Shown here: one piece after another, positions 12,541 to 24,171 of the stretch
Layout of the letters: each line of letters starts with the position of its first letter
Numbering within the stretch: the first letter of the stretch is position 1
NCBI RefSeq assembly: GCF_009727055.1
Contig: NC_052357.1
Location: 12,708,639 to 12,772,638, forward strand
DNA from: Benincasa hispida
Taxonomy: Eukaryota > Streptophyta > Magnoliopsida > Cucurbitales > Cucurbitaceae
Length of the DNA: 64,000 nucleotides
Direction: 5' to 3'
Notes under the pieces: generated by a model
The model's database searches: none
What the model was told of the DNA's origin: nothing
The model's input: only the letters and a program-made list of their open reading frames with translations
Position numbers and translations under genes: made by a program

Positions 12541-12829
12541 TTGTTCGTGTTCCTTGTGATGCGAACTAGGAGTGCATTGTGTGAGGAAGTGAAAAATAAG
12601 GTGCAAGTGAGAGTATGAATGATGCGTTAACTTTCTAAGTGACGATTTTGGATGATGCGTACAAGGATGCGTTACACTCCTCCTAATGTGTTCAAGTTTT
12701 CCTGAATCGGATCCAAGTATAAATCTAATTCAGGTTCCTGGTAAGTTTAGGGTCGAACTCAGGGATTTAGATCAGAACTGACGCATGGTTTACGTTGTAG
12801 TAATGCAAAAGGATTCTAAGTAAGTGCTG

Positions 12830-14935
12830 AATGAGTTTTATTTACATTAAGTTTACTGCATGCATACAAGAAGATGCAAAAGGTCAAGTGGAAGATAAAG
12901 GTTCATGTAAAAATGGTGCAGTGAATGTTGTATGCGCTGATCTACGTGAGATCCTTGGTTATCTGTATGTGACTCAAGCATGTATGTGGTGACATACAAG
13001 TGGATTATGTCTTGAGTGATAACCAAAATGGTCTGTAGTATATGGATAAAGGAGGGAAACCTTATCATGTTAACACTACGGATGCGACCTGCTTTGTGGA
13101 ATGGTCACAAGTGTCGTGACTTGTCACAGATGGTCTGATTCTGATGTTTCGTGTTGAGGACATGCGAGCAGGGGCGTCCTATACAAAGAGTTTGTATAAT
13201 ACCTGACCACGAAGTGTTAACGTCTCGTTATATAACACCGTCATGATAGAGACTTTACTTCACTACGATGGCCACAGGTAACATGACCTCAATCCTGAGT
13301 GAGTTGGAACTCCTGCCATTGAGGGCGGTACTTTGATTTGTATGGGTGCGAGCGGCCAGGTTGCTAATTCAAATCTACCATTTTGGAGATTCGTCTGATT
13401 TGGGAGCTGGAACTTAAGCTACAAAAGATGGAATTCACGCATTCCTCGAGGCAGAGGTAAGTAGATAGATAGCTCCCTTAAGGGCTGATTTCGGGGCTTG
13501 AACGATGTGGCGTCACACACCTTCTCTTGGCCCGAGAGGTATTCATACATAGTTGGACTAGGTTGTATTGTTCATTAGAAGAATTAGTGGTACTTAAGGA
13601 GTGAGATGTAACTACAGTGGTAAAACGATAATTTGGCCCAGCTCTACTTACGAGCATCTATGAAGGGTCATCGTGCTCATGATTAGTTATTTCCGTTGGA
13701 TACAGAAATATATCTGTGGTAAGAAGAGTTCAGCTGTTGATCTTTAATGGAATGTTTGACAGTTAACGGATGGTGGATCTTGTGGCTAAAGAGTTTAATA
13801 AATTATTCACGGACTGTTGGAGCTTCGAGCCACAGGTTCAGTAGGTCCTCTGGTAGCTGGGATAAAGTCGAGAACCAGTATTTGGGTTAATTTGAAATGT
13901 TCAAATTGACAAGAGGAAGTTCGATTATATGTGATATAATTGGACTGGTTAATTATATATGATATAATTGGCTAAATGTATGAGATACATTATTTTGGAG
14001 AAAATTATATATAAATATGATTTATATCAAATAGAGGAGAAAATACTATAGTAAATATGTGATATCAAACTATAGGATAAAAATATATTATGATTATATT
14101 TATTATTAATTAATTGATTAATTATATGATAATTAATCCAAAAATTACGTTTGGACGTGGGTTAGTGGGAATGAGTCGCTTATTGTAACCGATGAATTAA
14201 AATGAAAATTATTTTCATTTTTTTAACAGTTCAATCACCATCCAAAAGAAATAGAGAGCGCGCGTTGGTGATAAGTGAACGATCGCTTAAAAGAATCGAG
14301 AGCCTATACGATAGCTTCTCTATGCCTAAACGATCATCTACCTCGAGCCTAAACAATCGCACACTAGTTCCTACACGATTGCATAGCTTCTCTAAACGAT
14401 CGTAGTGTGTACTGAGTTTGCTAAATGATCGTATACCATTTCCTAAACGATCGTTCAGTGAAACCTACACGATTGTGTAGCTTCTCCTAAACGATAAGCA
14501 TTTCGTTATGCGATAGCGTCTTTTTCCCTTCCACTTGCTTATCGTCTACACGATTCGTATTTCCTCCTTCTTCTACCAAATTCACCAAAGACCACGCTTT
14601 GGGTTTTCACTATGAGAATATTCGGGGCTCTTTTCTGGTGGTGTCATCCCTGCGGCGTTCGTGTTCGTGCGGTTGTTCATGCTACTATAGTTGACGCTGC
14701 TGTTGGGTGTTGGTAGATCGCTTGGAGGGTTCTGCTGCGTTGAGTTCCAAAGATTGAAGACTATTTTCAACTGGTATCACACTCTTTCCCTTCTTATGTT
14801 ATTGTTAATAGCATGCCGTTAATTAAGATTTGTTTGCATAACTGTACGTATGAATGTATATTGTTGTATTTTGATCACTGTGAGATCGGAGCGATCCGAA
14901 CACATTCATGGAACTTTTCGGTAAAAGATCCTTCA
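12830..14935 (+). mobile_element. Copia LTR, group A, expanded repeat form
   Basis: The right end AAGATCCTTCA matches the group A end. The sequence contains the conserved GTAGTATATGGATAA block, both hairpins (first at 13180-13198) and a CGATCG-rich minisatellite (14262-14560). The first about 200 bases are strongly diverged from other copies, so the start was placed by offset. Confidence 0.6.
14262..14560 (+). repeat. CGATCG-rich minisatellite in LTR A
   Basis: Degenerate units of the form CTAAACGATCG or CTACACGATTG recur about every 25-35 bases, many centred on the palindrome CGATCG. The same motif in opposite orientation fills 61935-62215 and 63065-63320, and a related array lies in the leader at 54560-54990. 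LTR A at 10420-12373 has only about two units (near 10828-10870). Confidence 0.75.
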
Positions 14936-15381
14936 CTTATTACCCTTCTTCTGGTTGGATTTCATCTATTTATAGGCGGTTCTCTTCACCAACTTAATGA
15001 TGAGGCAGAATTAAATTCCATACCTTGGTCAGCCGCCTGACACTCAGACACTTTTCAAACGTCGCTAGTTAGTTGTCTATGCTTGCAAGTGGTGATCTGA
15101 CACAAACAACGTAAGTCAATGAACCTTTGCTACGTTGAAATCCCTCCGACGCATGTCCATGCGTTAGCTTCGCCTGCGACACTTAGAATCATCGTTAAAA
15201 TCCTGTGATAATATGCGTTAGTGACACAACTTTTAGCAATAAACATTCTTTTGTAAAAGTTTTGCAGTGTGTGAGGAATTCCGTGCGTTTTCTCTAAGAA
15301 TGATGATATTTTATCATTAAAAATTTTAATTCTTCTAACTTTTGAGAGACAATAACTTGTATTTCTACAAGTTATCATATA

Positions 15382-15867
15382 CAAACAACTCAGAGTAGAC
15401 AGAAAAGTTACGCCGATGTTTGGTGTAAATACCTAGAGTTTGAAACTGGTGACAAGTTGTTTTTTAAAGTAGCACCTATAAAAGACACTCTGAGGTTTGG
15501 TAGAAAGGAAAAACCAAGTCCATGATTTATTAGGCTTTTCGAGGTATTGAAGCGTATTGGCCTTGTAGTTTATCGGTTGGCGTTGTCAGCGTCTCTCTCT
15601 ACGATTCACAATATTTTTCATGTCTCGTTGTTAAAGAAGTATGTGACAGATTCATCCCATGTGGTGGACTTCAAACCATTACAGTTGAATGACAACCTAA
15701 GTTATAAGGAGAAGCTTGTTCAAATTCTCTCTAGGGAGGTGAAGACTTTAAGCAACAAGGAGGTAGCACTAGTGAATGTTTTATGGTAGAATCACCAGTT
15801 TGAGGATGCAACATGAAAATGAGAGATTGAGGTGAGCGCCCAATACCCAGAGGTTATCCAGGAATGA
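15382..15867 (+). pseudogene. Gypsy integrase C-terminus, segment 3 of 3
   Basis: The last part of a gypsy integrase is readable with few breaks: SRQKSYADV..., then DKLFFKVAPIKDTLRFG, a stop, then VYRLALSASLSTIHNIFHVSLLKKYV, HVVDFKPLQLNDNLSYKE, EVKTLSNKEVALVNVLW and YPEVIQE before TGA (15865-15867). These match the GPF/GPY-type module and the chromodomain-like tail of chromoviral gypsy elements. The open frame 15547-15789 covers the best part. Stops remain, as in the LW-stop-NHQF stretch. Confidence 0.85.
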
Positions 15868-15890
15868 ACTTTCGAGGACGAAAGCTTCTT

Positions 15891-15902
15891 AAGGAGGGAA
15901 GA
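15891..15902 (+). other. Polypurine tract of gypsy element 1
   Basis: AAGGAGGGAAGA lies 24 bases after the integrase stop, where the 3' LTR should begin. The expected TGTAACAT start is missing and a group A copia LTR follows at once, so the gypsy 3' LTR has been lost or displaced. Confidence 0.7.
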
Positions 15903-15908
15903 ATAAGT

Positions 15909-17870
15909 TAGGGTTGATGCCTTAAATCTCGTAGAGTTCTATAGTTTGTAGCTGTAATGTTTTTATTTATGTAATAAAATATGTGATGCTTTATTTCAAA
16001 ATTAGTTGCATTAACCACAAACCAAAAAAATAACATCCAAGGTTATCTTTGTAGCTTAAACATGTATGTAGAGATATACAGTTGCATCATGTTTGAGTGA
16101 TAATCTAAATGGTCTGTAGTATATGGATAAGGCTGGATATCTTATCCTTGTGACACTATGAGTATGGCTCACTTTGTAAATGTTACAATTGTTGTAAAGT
16201 GTTACAAATGATTTCATCATGATTATTCATGTGGAGACATGTGAACGGGGATAATCTATACAAAGGAGTTTGTATGAGATCAGACCATGAAATATTTAGT
16301 CTCATTATTTAACGCCGTTCATATTAGAGACTTTCATTTCACCATGATGACCATAGGTAACATGACTTGAATCCTGAGTGAGTTGTGAACTCCTGACTAT
16401 GAAGGCAGTCCTTTGATTTGTATGGGTTAGAGTGGCCAGATCCCCGACTCAACAAGGCTACCATTTTGGGGATTCGTCTGATTGAGGAGCTGAGAACACA
16501 ACTACACAAGAAGAAACTGACTCCTTCTCCAATGTCGGGGCAAGTAGATAAATTGCTCTCTTAAAGGCTGATTCCAAGGCTTGAACAATGTGGTGCCACA
16601 CCCTTTCCTAGCCCGAGAGGGGTTTGACCATAGTTGGACTATGATTTATTGTTCATTAGATGGATCAGTGGTAATTAAGGAGTTAGATGTAACTACAGAG
16701 GAAAAATGGTAATTTGGTCCAGTTGTATTGATGAGCAATTTGTGAAAGGTCATCGTACTATTGATTAGTTATATTCAATGAACACAGAAATATATCTGTA
16801 ATACGAAGAGTGCAACTGTCGGTCTTTAGTGGAATGCCCGATAGTTAACGAATGATGAATAATTTAATTAAAGAAGTTTAATTAATTATTCATGTACCGT
16901 TGGAGCTTCAAGCTATAGGTCCATGAGGTCCTCTTTATATCTCAACAGAAATTAATGAGAATCAATTTTTGGATTAATTTTAATTGTTTAAAATAATTGA
17001 GGGAATTAATTATATGTGATATAATTAATAAGGTGTACATAGTCCGGGTTGGGCCGGGTTAGAAGATTTTTGTAGACCAACCCAAAAAAATTCGGATTGG
17101 CTAATAATGAACCCTATTAGTTCTTTTTTGGAGGGTCAACCCAACCCAACCTAACCCAAAATTTTCAGGTTGGGCCGAGTTGGATCATCGGTTTATTTTT
17201 TTTTTTTAAATTGACTGTTTTTTTTAAATTTATTTATATATATATATTCGGTCGGTTAGGTTGACTCGACCTGAAATGGGGTAACCTGAGACCCAACCCA
17301 AATTTAATATTTTTTTTAACATTTTTAACCCAACCCAACTCTTTGTTTTTATATATGTGGGTTAGTTATTAGTCCGGTTTGGTCGGATTACCGAGTTTTT
17401 TGAACACCCCTAATAATTAACTTAATCTAATTTTATATGATATAATTACTATAATGTATTTGATACATTATAATATAAAGTTTATTTGGGAGGAAATGAA
17501 TATTTGAATATGATTCAAATATTAATTATATGAATTTGATTCATAAAATTAATTTTAATATAAATGAGATTTATATTAAATGCCATTGTCGAGAGAATAG
17601 AAACTATAGGTTATATGGTATTTGATACAATATACAATATGTAGGTTATGTGTTATATTTGATATAACATATAGTTTTAATATATATATATATATATATG
17701 ATAATGTAGTAGGCATATAAATATATATTAAATTGATTTATGACAACAAATAAATTTAATTTAATTTATTTTAAAAATCATTTTTGGAATAGAGTTGTAA
17801 TTCCCTTCCCCTCTTTACTCTACAAAACGTGGCAGTGGGAAGTAAGGTGTGAGGTTGTTCTTCTTCTTCC
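15909..17870 (+). mobile_element. Copia LTR, group A, with a nested MITE
   Basis: It begins AGTTAGGGTTGATGCCTTAA, a degenerate group A start, and carries the first hairpin at 16257-16276. A 379-bp MITE interrupts it at 17032-17410. The right end is lost where a group B LTR in opposite orientation begins (about 17870). An (AT)n run lies at 17680-17699. Confidence 0.75.
17032..17410. mobile_element. hAT-like MITE, TSD TAATAA
   Basis: The termini are GGTGTACATAG (left) and TTTGAACACCCC (right), imperfect terminal inverted repeats of the GGGGTGTTCA type. TAATAA stands directly on both sides (17026-17031 and 17411-17416). The interior is rich in GGGTTGGG and CCCAACCC and has no coding frame. It is nested in the LTR at 15909-17870, so it is younger. 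The 6-bp match may be part of an 8-bp hAT duplication with mutations. Confidence 0.7.
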
Positions 17871-17874
17871 ATAT

Positions 17875-19349
17875 AGTAGAAGATCATCATGCAAGGAAGA
17901 AAGTTGCAGCTCATGCTTGGAGTTAATAAAGAAGAGGAAATGAAAAATGTGTGAGCATGAAGAAGATGGATAATAGAAAAACTTGTTTTTTCCATTTGTG
18001 TAATGTTTTTGTTTTTTTTTTTTTCAATTTTTCAATTTTTCAATTTCATCTCAAAATCAAAACTTGATTTTTTAAAATCCATTTTGACTTTAAAACTAAA
18101 AATTTAATTTTATAAAATTAATTTCATAAATTAATTTTTAAATAAAACTTAATTAATTTAATATCAAATATTAAATTAATTTTTACACACATCCATCTTT
18201 ATATATTTAAATCATATTTAAATATAAATTCTCAAATTAAACAAGTAATTATATCTAATTCCCTTAATTCTAATTTGAACGTTTGAAATTAACTTATCAC
18301 GTTATTCTAGAGCTAGTCCAATTACGAGTAGGGGGACCTCGCGGGACTACAGATCATGGGCTCCAACGTTCCAAAATTAATTGGCTAAACTCATTAGACC
18401 AAATTAACTCCCATTCGTTAACTAATGGGTCAATCCACTAAAGCCCATAGTTGCACTCCCCTCACTGTAGATATATTATGTCCACATGATTTAATCATAA
18501 TCAGCAAGTCGATCTTTCATAGGTTATTCGTAATAACGGTTGGGTCAAATATCTATTTTACCCCCAAGATTACATCTTATTCCTCAAGTTCCTATTGATT
18601 CTCTAATGAACAACTGGTTTGTGATCCAATCACTAAACCAAACTCTCTCAACCCGGTGAGAGGGTAGGGCTCCTTGTTCAAGACTTAGATTCAGTACTAG
18701 AGAGAACAACCTTTCTCTTATCCCTAAGCTGGGTAGTCGTGAACTTCTCTTGCACCCTATTTTCCCAGCTATCTATTAGGTCTTACCCCTAAATAGGAGG
18801 CTTATTGAGCCGGTACCGTTGAGCCAACCCCCACCTATGCAAATCTAATGATAATTCCAAATAAACAGGAGTTCATAGTTAGCTGAGGATTAATATCGAG
18901 TTATCTAGGTCATCTAGGTGAAATAGTCAGTCTTATACAGTAAACATCGTTATAAAGTAGGAGTGACTTATTTCTTGGTCCGATGTTATGCAAACTCATT
19001 GCATAGGATGCCCCAATTCCTCATGTCATAACATGTACGAATTAGGATCACATCGTATGTAGCACTTTACAACTATTTGTAACAACTACAGAGTAGACCA
19101 CATCTAATAGTGTTATCAGAATAAGGTACTCAACCTTATTCATGTACTATAGATCATTTTGACTATTTACTTGAATCGGATCCACTCTTATGTCTCCACA
19201 TAAAGTTCAAGTACTCATGTAATAGTCATGGATCTTAGTGTATTGGATTTAGACTTTTATACAATTTATAAAATCAATAATAAGTATATTGATTATAGAA
19301 AATGTTTATCATTTTACAAACTGCGAGTTTTAGGACATAAAACCCAACA
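17875..19349 (-). mobile_element. Copia LTR, group B, truncated
   Basis: On the minus strand it starts TGTTGGGTTTTATGTCC (19349), identical to the group B start at 50470 and 22333. The segment 17880-17930 still matches the reverse of the group B U5 region (TCCAAGCATGAGCTGCA), so the copy extends to about 17875 and lacks its 3' tail. It abuts a plus-strand group A LTR, giving an inverted LTR pair. Confidence 0.75.
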
Positions 19350-20246
19350 CATGCTTCGCTTCATGTCATTATGAACCTCGACTGCTCCATTCGAAAAGTG
19401 TTGGCATGAATCAAGATCAAGTGAATATGGGAAGTTATTCACAGCAAAATCAAAAGTAATGTTTTAATTTTCATTCTCACGTCATAAGATTTTCACACCG
19501 TGAGATCCGTTAAATGCTTCGTGTCGATTATGAACCTCGATTGCTCCATTCAGAAAGTGTTTGCATGGGGTCATATCAAGGTGAATGAAGGAAAGTTGTT
19601 CAATGTAAAATAAAATATACGATATATTGATTTTAATTCTCACGTCGCTAAAATGTTCACACTGTGAGATTCATATGACACTTCGTGTCACCCTGAGAGT
19701 GATCTCCATTCGGAAAGTGTTTATATGGGTCAATATCAAGGTGAATTGGGGAAGTAATTCATAGTAAGTAGGTGAAAGATATGTGTTAACCTGTCCTGCG
19801 ATCTCTTTCGTTTGTTTGGACTATGAGATTCCTATGTTGCGTCTGCTTGTCGTCTTTAAATCGACCTTGCCAGTCATTTAACGAAGGCTATCCCCTCAGA
19901 GTCTTGTAACAAAGGATTCGGAACAACTCAAACTCCAGAAATGGATAGGATTTCTTAGGTTGTTTTCAACTTTGACTTTCCAATTCGGTAGCATCGTTGG
20001 GGCCGACTTCTGAGGTCTGAAAATGGAAGGTTGCATTTACGGAATTACTAAAGTGTCAGTAAGTTATGACAAAAAAACGGTAGCTAAATGACTATCGAAA
20101 TATGAGTTATTCTGGGGATAGTAGTCAAAAATGTCTTGTTATAGTATCGTTGCAAAAGTAGTGAGAATTTTGGTTACATTATTACTTTGCTAAAACTTGA
20201 TTGGATTTAAAAGCAATTCTCTAATAAAATTTATTTATATTTTCAG
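19350..20246 (+). mobile_element. Copia leader with triplicated segment
   Basis: This is the untranslated leader before a gag remnant. Three diverged tandem copies of a roughly 162-bp unit start near 19350, 19513 and 19674, each with CTTCGTGTC..., TGATCTCCATTCGGAAAGTG-like and TCACACYGTGAGAT blocks. The same blocks appear once, in reverse orientation, in the leaders at 41690-41860 and 43800-43960. No 5' LTR or PBS precedes it, so the element's left end was lost. Confidence 0.65.
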
Positions 20247-21060
20247 ATGACGAGTTCTTTAGTACAACTATTGGCTTCTGATAAAGTTAACGGAGATAAC
20301 TATGCTACGTGGAAATCAAATCTAAATACTATACTGGTGATAGATGACCTTAAGCTCATTTTAATAGAGGAGTGTCCTCTCATTCTTGGCTCAAACACAT
20401 ATCGAAATGTTCGGGGTACATACGACAGATGGATCAGGGCTAACGAAGAAGCCCTGCCTATATTCTTGCTAGTATATCTGATGTATTAGCCAAGAAACAT
20501 GAGATCATGAGTACTGCCAGAGAGATTATCGAATTTTTGCGTGGGATGTTTGGACTACCGTCCTTGTCCCTGAGGCATGATGCTATCAAATACGTTTATG
20601 AAAAAAATGGCTCTGTTAGAAAACATGTACTGGACATGATGGTCCATTTCAACGTGGCAGAAGTAAACGGTGCTGTTGTTGATGAGAAGAGTCAAGTTGA
20701 TTTTGATCTTAAATCTCTTCCGATGAGTTTCTTGCAGTTCTGTACAAACACACTGATGAATAAAATAAAGTATAACTTGACTACACTTATCACTGGTTTA
20801 CCATACCATGATGAGAGCTAAGGAATGAAATCAGAAGTAAATGTTACTACTTTTGAGAAAAGTAGATAGTCCTCTAAGAAATATAATATAGCTTTTTCTT
20901 CAAAGAATAAGAGTATTTCAGTAAAGAAGAACAAAGTGAAAGGGAAAAAGAAACCTATTGGCAGAAAAGGTAAGGTAAATGCTGCAGATAGAGGAAAATG
21001 TTTCCATGCATTGAAGAAGAGCACTGGAAGAGAAACTACCCACAATAACTTGTAGAGAAA
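20247..21060 (+). pseudogene. Copia gag remnant
   Basis: The frame from ATG 20247 reads QLLASDKVNGDNYATWK, the start of a plant Ty1/copia nucleocapsid-type gag. It frameshifts near 20450 and continues as a 104-residue frame (20507-20821) with REIIEFLRGMFG and RKHVLDMMVHFNVAEVNG. After a stop at 20821 a lysine-rich tail leads to a CCHC zinc knuckle that survives only with a one-base shift and with the last cysteine changed to tyrosine (about 20995-21050). The role in the family is RNA packaging. Here it is dead. Confidence 0.85.
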
Positions 21061-22320
21061 AGAGCAGAGAAAGCAAGACAAGGAAAATGGAGTATTTCTT
21101 AGAACAACCAGTGGGAGATACAGTTGTTGTTAGAAGATAAACTTGCTTACTTTTATTATTGTAATGAAAGTTATTTTATCTTTTGTAAAGAAAAAATTGT
21201 ATAAATATTTTGTTATAAATGAGATGTTCATTAGCAAAAGTTATATTCATTCTACTGTAAAGCAACTTCTGCTAGAACCAACCAAGTTAAAATCTATTTG
21301 TAAATATTTAGATATTTAAAAACAACTAGAAATCAATGAAGGCAAGTAGTTATTTAACTAAGTAATAAGTTTGAAACATTTGAAGATTTCAAGGTGTATA
21401 AAACTTGTTAGGTAAAATAGATCTTAAATACTTCAATTGGATCAAAGTAAAGAATATAGAGAGTTCGAGATTTCTAGGGCTATTATGATAGAACATGAAA
21501 TCCAGTGAAAACTTTCTACACCTAGTTGCTTGAATTGTTTTTGACATTATTCCAATTTTAAGTTATTTTCTGAAACTCCATATAAGATGTGGAGAATTCA
21601 TAAAAGCTATTTATGATATGTAAAAGATGTTTACATAGTTCAGAAATCTGAAAGAGATTGACACTTATGTTATTGTCAAAACCTTAAGTATTGGAATATT
21701 GTTCAAATAGCATGCCTATTTGTAGGCAATCCAAAAGTAGTATACTTTTTATGTAAAATAAAATCAAGTGTTTGTGTTGACAAATGCTAAATTTTTCCTT
21801 GAAAAGTATACGAGATCGCCATGTATTATTTAGTTTCCATAAACGTAAGTATATATCAATAAGAGTTATTAAATTAAAATGGATACTGTAAACAAAAATT
21901 ATTTGGACAGGTAAAATACATCTTACTCAAAGATTTGAGGATACCTCGATGTAGTGAGAGGAGTGTATGACTTTCTAGCCATTATTTGGGTTTAGTGGAA
22001 ACTCAAGTTATCAAGTCTTAGTGATAGTATCGAGAAACAAGAGTTGTGAGAATAAGATGCATTCCCTATATAGTTTAATAAAAAGTCCATTATATACTAA
22101 CGTGTTTACAACGATTCTCTCGGCTAAATTGTTCGAGAATCTTTTAGTAAGACTAGGATTATGAGGTATATAACGTAGGGAAAGTGGGATAAAACCCATG
22201 GGTATATGTTACCTAAAGCTAAACTATAGGTATGTGATACCCTAATTTATTGTATTTCTCCGTAAACTCAAAAACTCAGTATTATATATTCATATGTATG
22301 TTATCACTAGTGTTTTAGTC
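21061..22320 (+). mobile_element. Pol-less interior of copia remnant
   Basis: About 1.25 kb separates gag from the polypurine tract, far less than the about 4 kb a copia pol needs. No protease, integrase, RT or RNase H motif could be read in any forward frame. The best interpretation is a deletion derivative with leader, gag and 3' LTR only. Confidence 0.6.
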
Positions 22321-22330
22321 CAAGTGGGAG
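22321..22330 (+). other. Polypurine tract
   Basis: CAAGTGGGAG precedes the LTR start TGTTGGG by two bases, as in intact copia elements (AAGTGGGAGATT type). Confidence 0.75.
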
Positions 22331-22332
22331 TT

Positions 22333-24171
22333 TGTTGGGTTTTATGTCCTAAAACTTGTGGTTTGTAAACAATAAACTAATTCTTTAAATCATAAAGTTA
22401 TACGAGATCACCATTCTTTGATTCAATAATATGAATTGCTTATTTCGTTTTAGAAATAAATCCAATAAACTAAAAAGATTCATGACTATTATATGAGTAC
22501 TTGAACTTTATGTGGAGACATAAAAGTGGATCAGGTTTGAGTAAATAGTCAAAATGATCTATAGTATATGAATAAGATTGGACGCCTTATTCTTGTAACA
22601 CTATTGGATGCGGCCCACTTTGTAGTTGTTGCAAGGAGTTCTAAAGTGCTACAGACGAAGTGATCCTAATTCGTACATATCATGACATGAGGAGTAGGGG
22701 TGTTTTGTGCAATGAGTTTGCACAAGATCGGACCACGAAATAAGTCACTCTTACTTTATAACGCTATTAACTTTTTAAAACTGGCTATTTCAAAACGATG
22801 ACCTAGGTAACTTGACCTTAATCCTGAGCTAACTATGAACTCCTATTTATTCGGGATTATCCTTAGATTTGCATAGGTGAGAGTTGGCTCAACAACGCCG
22901 ACTCAATAAGCCTCCCATTTTAGGGGTAAGACCGGGTATATAGCTGAGGACATAGGGTGCAAGATGGAATTCGCTCATACCCGATTTCAGGGATAGTAGA
23001 GATGTTGTTCTCATAAGTGCTGACTCCAAGTCTTGAACAAGGGGTCCCGCCCTCTCATTGACTCGAGAGGGACTCGGTTTTATGATCGGATCACAAACCA
23101 ATTGTTCGTTAGAGGATCAGTGGGTATCAAGGAACAAGAGGTAATCTCAGGGGGGAAGGGGGAAACAACATTTTGACTCAGCCGTTGTTATTCACAACCT
23201 GTAAAGCGTTAACTTACTAATTATGGTTATATCGAGTGGACACAATATATCTACAGTGAGGGTAGTGCAACTACAGGCTTTAGTGGAGTGACCCAGTAGT
23301 TAACGAATGGATGGTTAATTCGGTATAAAGAGTTTAGCCAATTAATCTCGGATTGTTGGAGCCCATGATCTGTAGGTCTACTAGGTTTCCCTACTAGCTC
23401 ATAAACGAATTAACCTTAGAGTAGTGTGATAAGTTGATTTGAAACGTTCAAATTGGAATGAAACGAAATTGGAGAATCGATTAATATTTAAATATGATTT
23501 AAATATTAAATTCATGAATCAAGATTCAAGGTAATGGAATTGGTGACGAATTAATTTAATTCATTAAATTATTAAATTAATTTATTAATTTTATTAGAAA
23601 ATTAATTATAAGATTAATAAAATTTCAATTTCTTAATTGAAATATGATTTTTTTGTTTTGGAAATCAAAATAAAAGAAGAAAATTGGAAATGGAAGAAGT
23701 GAGACTTTCCCACTTTAGGTGCAAGCACCTTAGTCGCTAAACCACCATTTCTTCAACTCAATTAATCAAGCATGAGCTGTGATTCATGCAAGGATGTTAG
23801 CTGCATGAAAGTCATGCAATATAAAGTTGTTAGAAAACCATTGTTGAATGTTGAGATTTGGGTCTGAAGAAGTATTCTTCACACTGTGTAAAACTAGTAA
23901 CCTCTTCTTCAATTCCGTTCAATTCAAGCTTGTTTTGAGTCTCAAGACTCAATCGAAGGCTCTAAGAGAGTAGTGAGGAAAGCCTTGTGGTAGTTTACAC
24001 CTAAAGAAGAAGGAGATTGCAGCTGGAGATTGTGAATCAAAGGCATTTCAAAGGTTAGTGTTGAAATTCTATTTTTAGTTTATGAGCATGCTTAATTTGA
24101 AGCTAAAAGTAATAAATTAGAATGCCTAATGATCATTTTTTGCTTCCGCTTCTTGCTTCCTGAATCCAATA
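22333..24171 (+). mobile_element. 3' copia LTR, group B
   Basis: It starts TGTTGGGTTTTATGTCC after a PPT and runs to a degenerate end near CCAATA (24171), about 1.84 kb. It carries the conserved block and both hairpins. Its first hairpin (22706-22724) has TGTGCAA/TTGCACA arms in place of the group A TATACAAA/TTTGTATA. Confidence 0.8.

Larger units (their letters stand above)
12541..15381 (+). mobile_element. Inserted block in gypsy integrase, bearing a group A LTR
   Basis: The gypsy reading stops at CGTATG (12540) and resumes at CAAACAACTCAG (15382), so about 2.8 kb has been inserted. Its centre (about 12830-14935) is a group A copia LTR ending ATCCTTCA. The outer parts (12541-12830 and 14936-15381) share repeated GATGCGT/ACGCATG motifs and may be one older element into which the LTR jumped. 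Flanking pentamers are only similar (GTATG, ATATA), so the outer boundaries are not proven. Confidence 0.6.
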
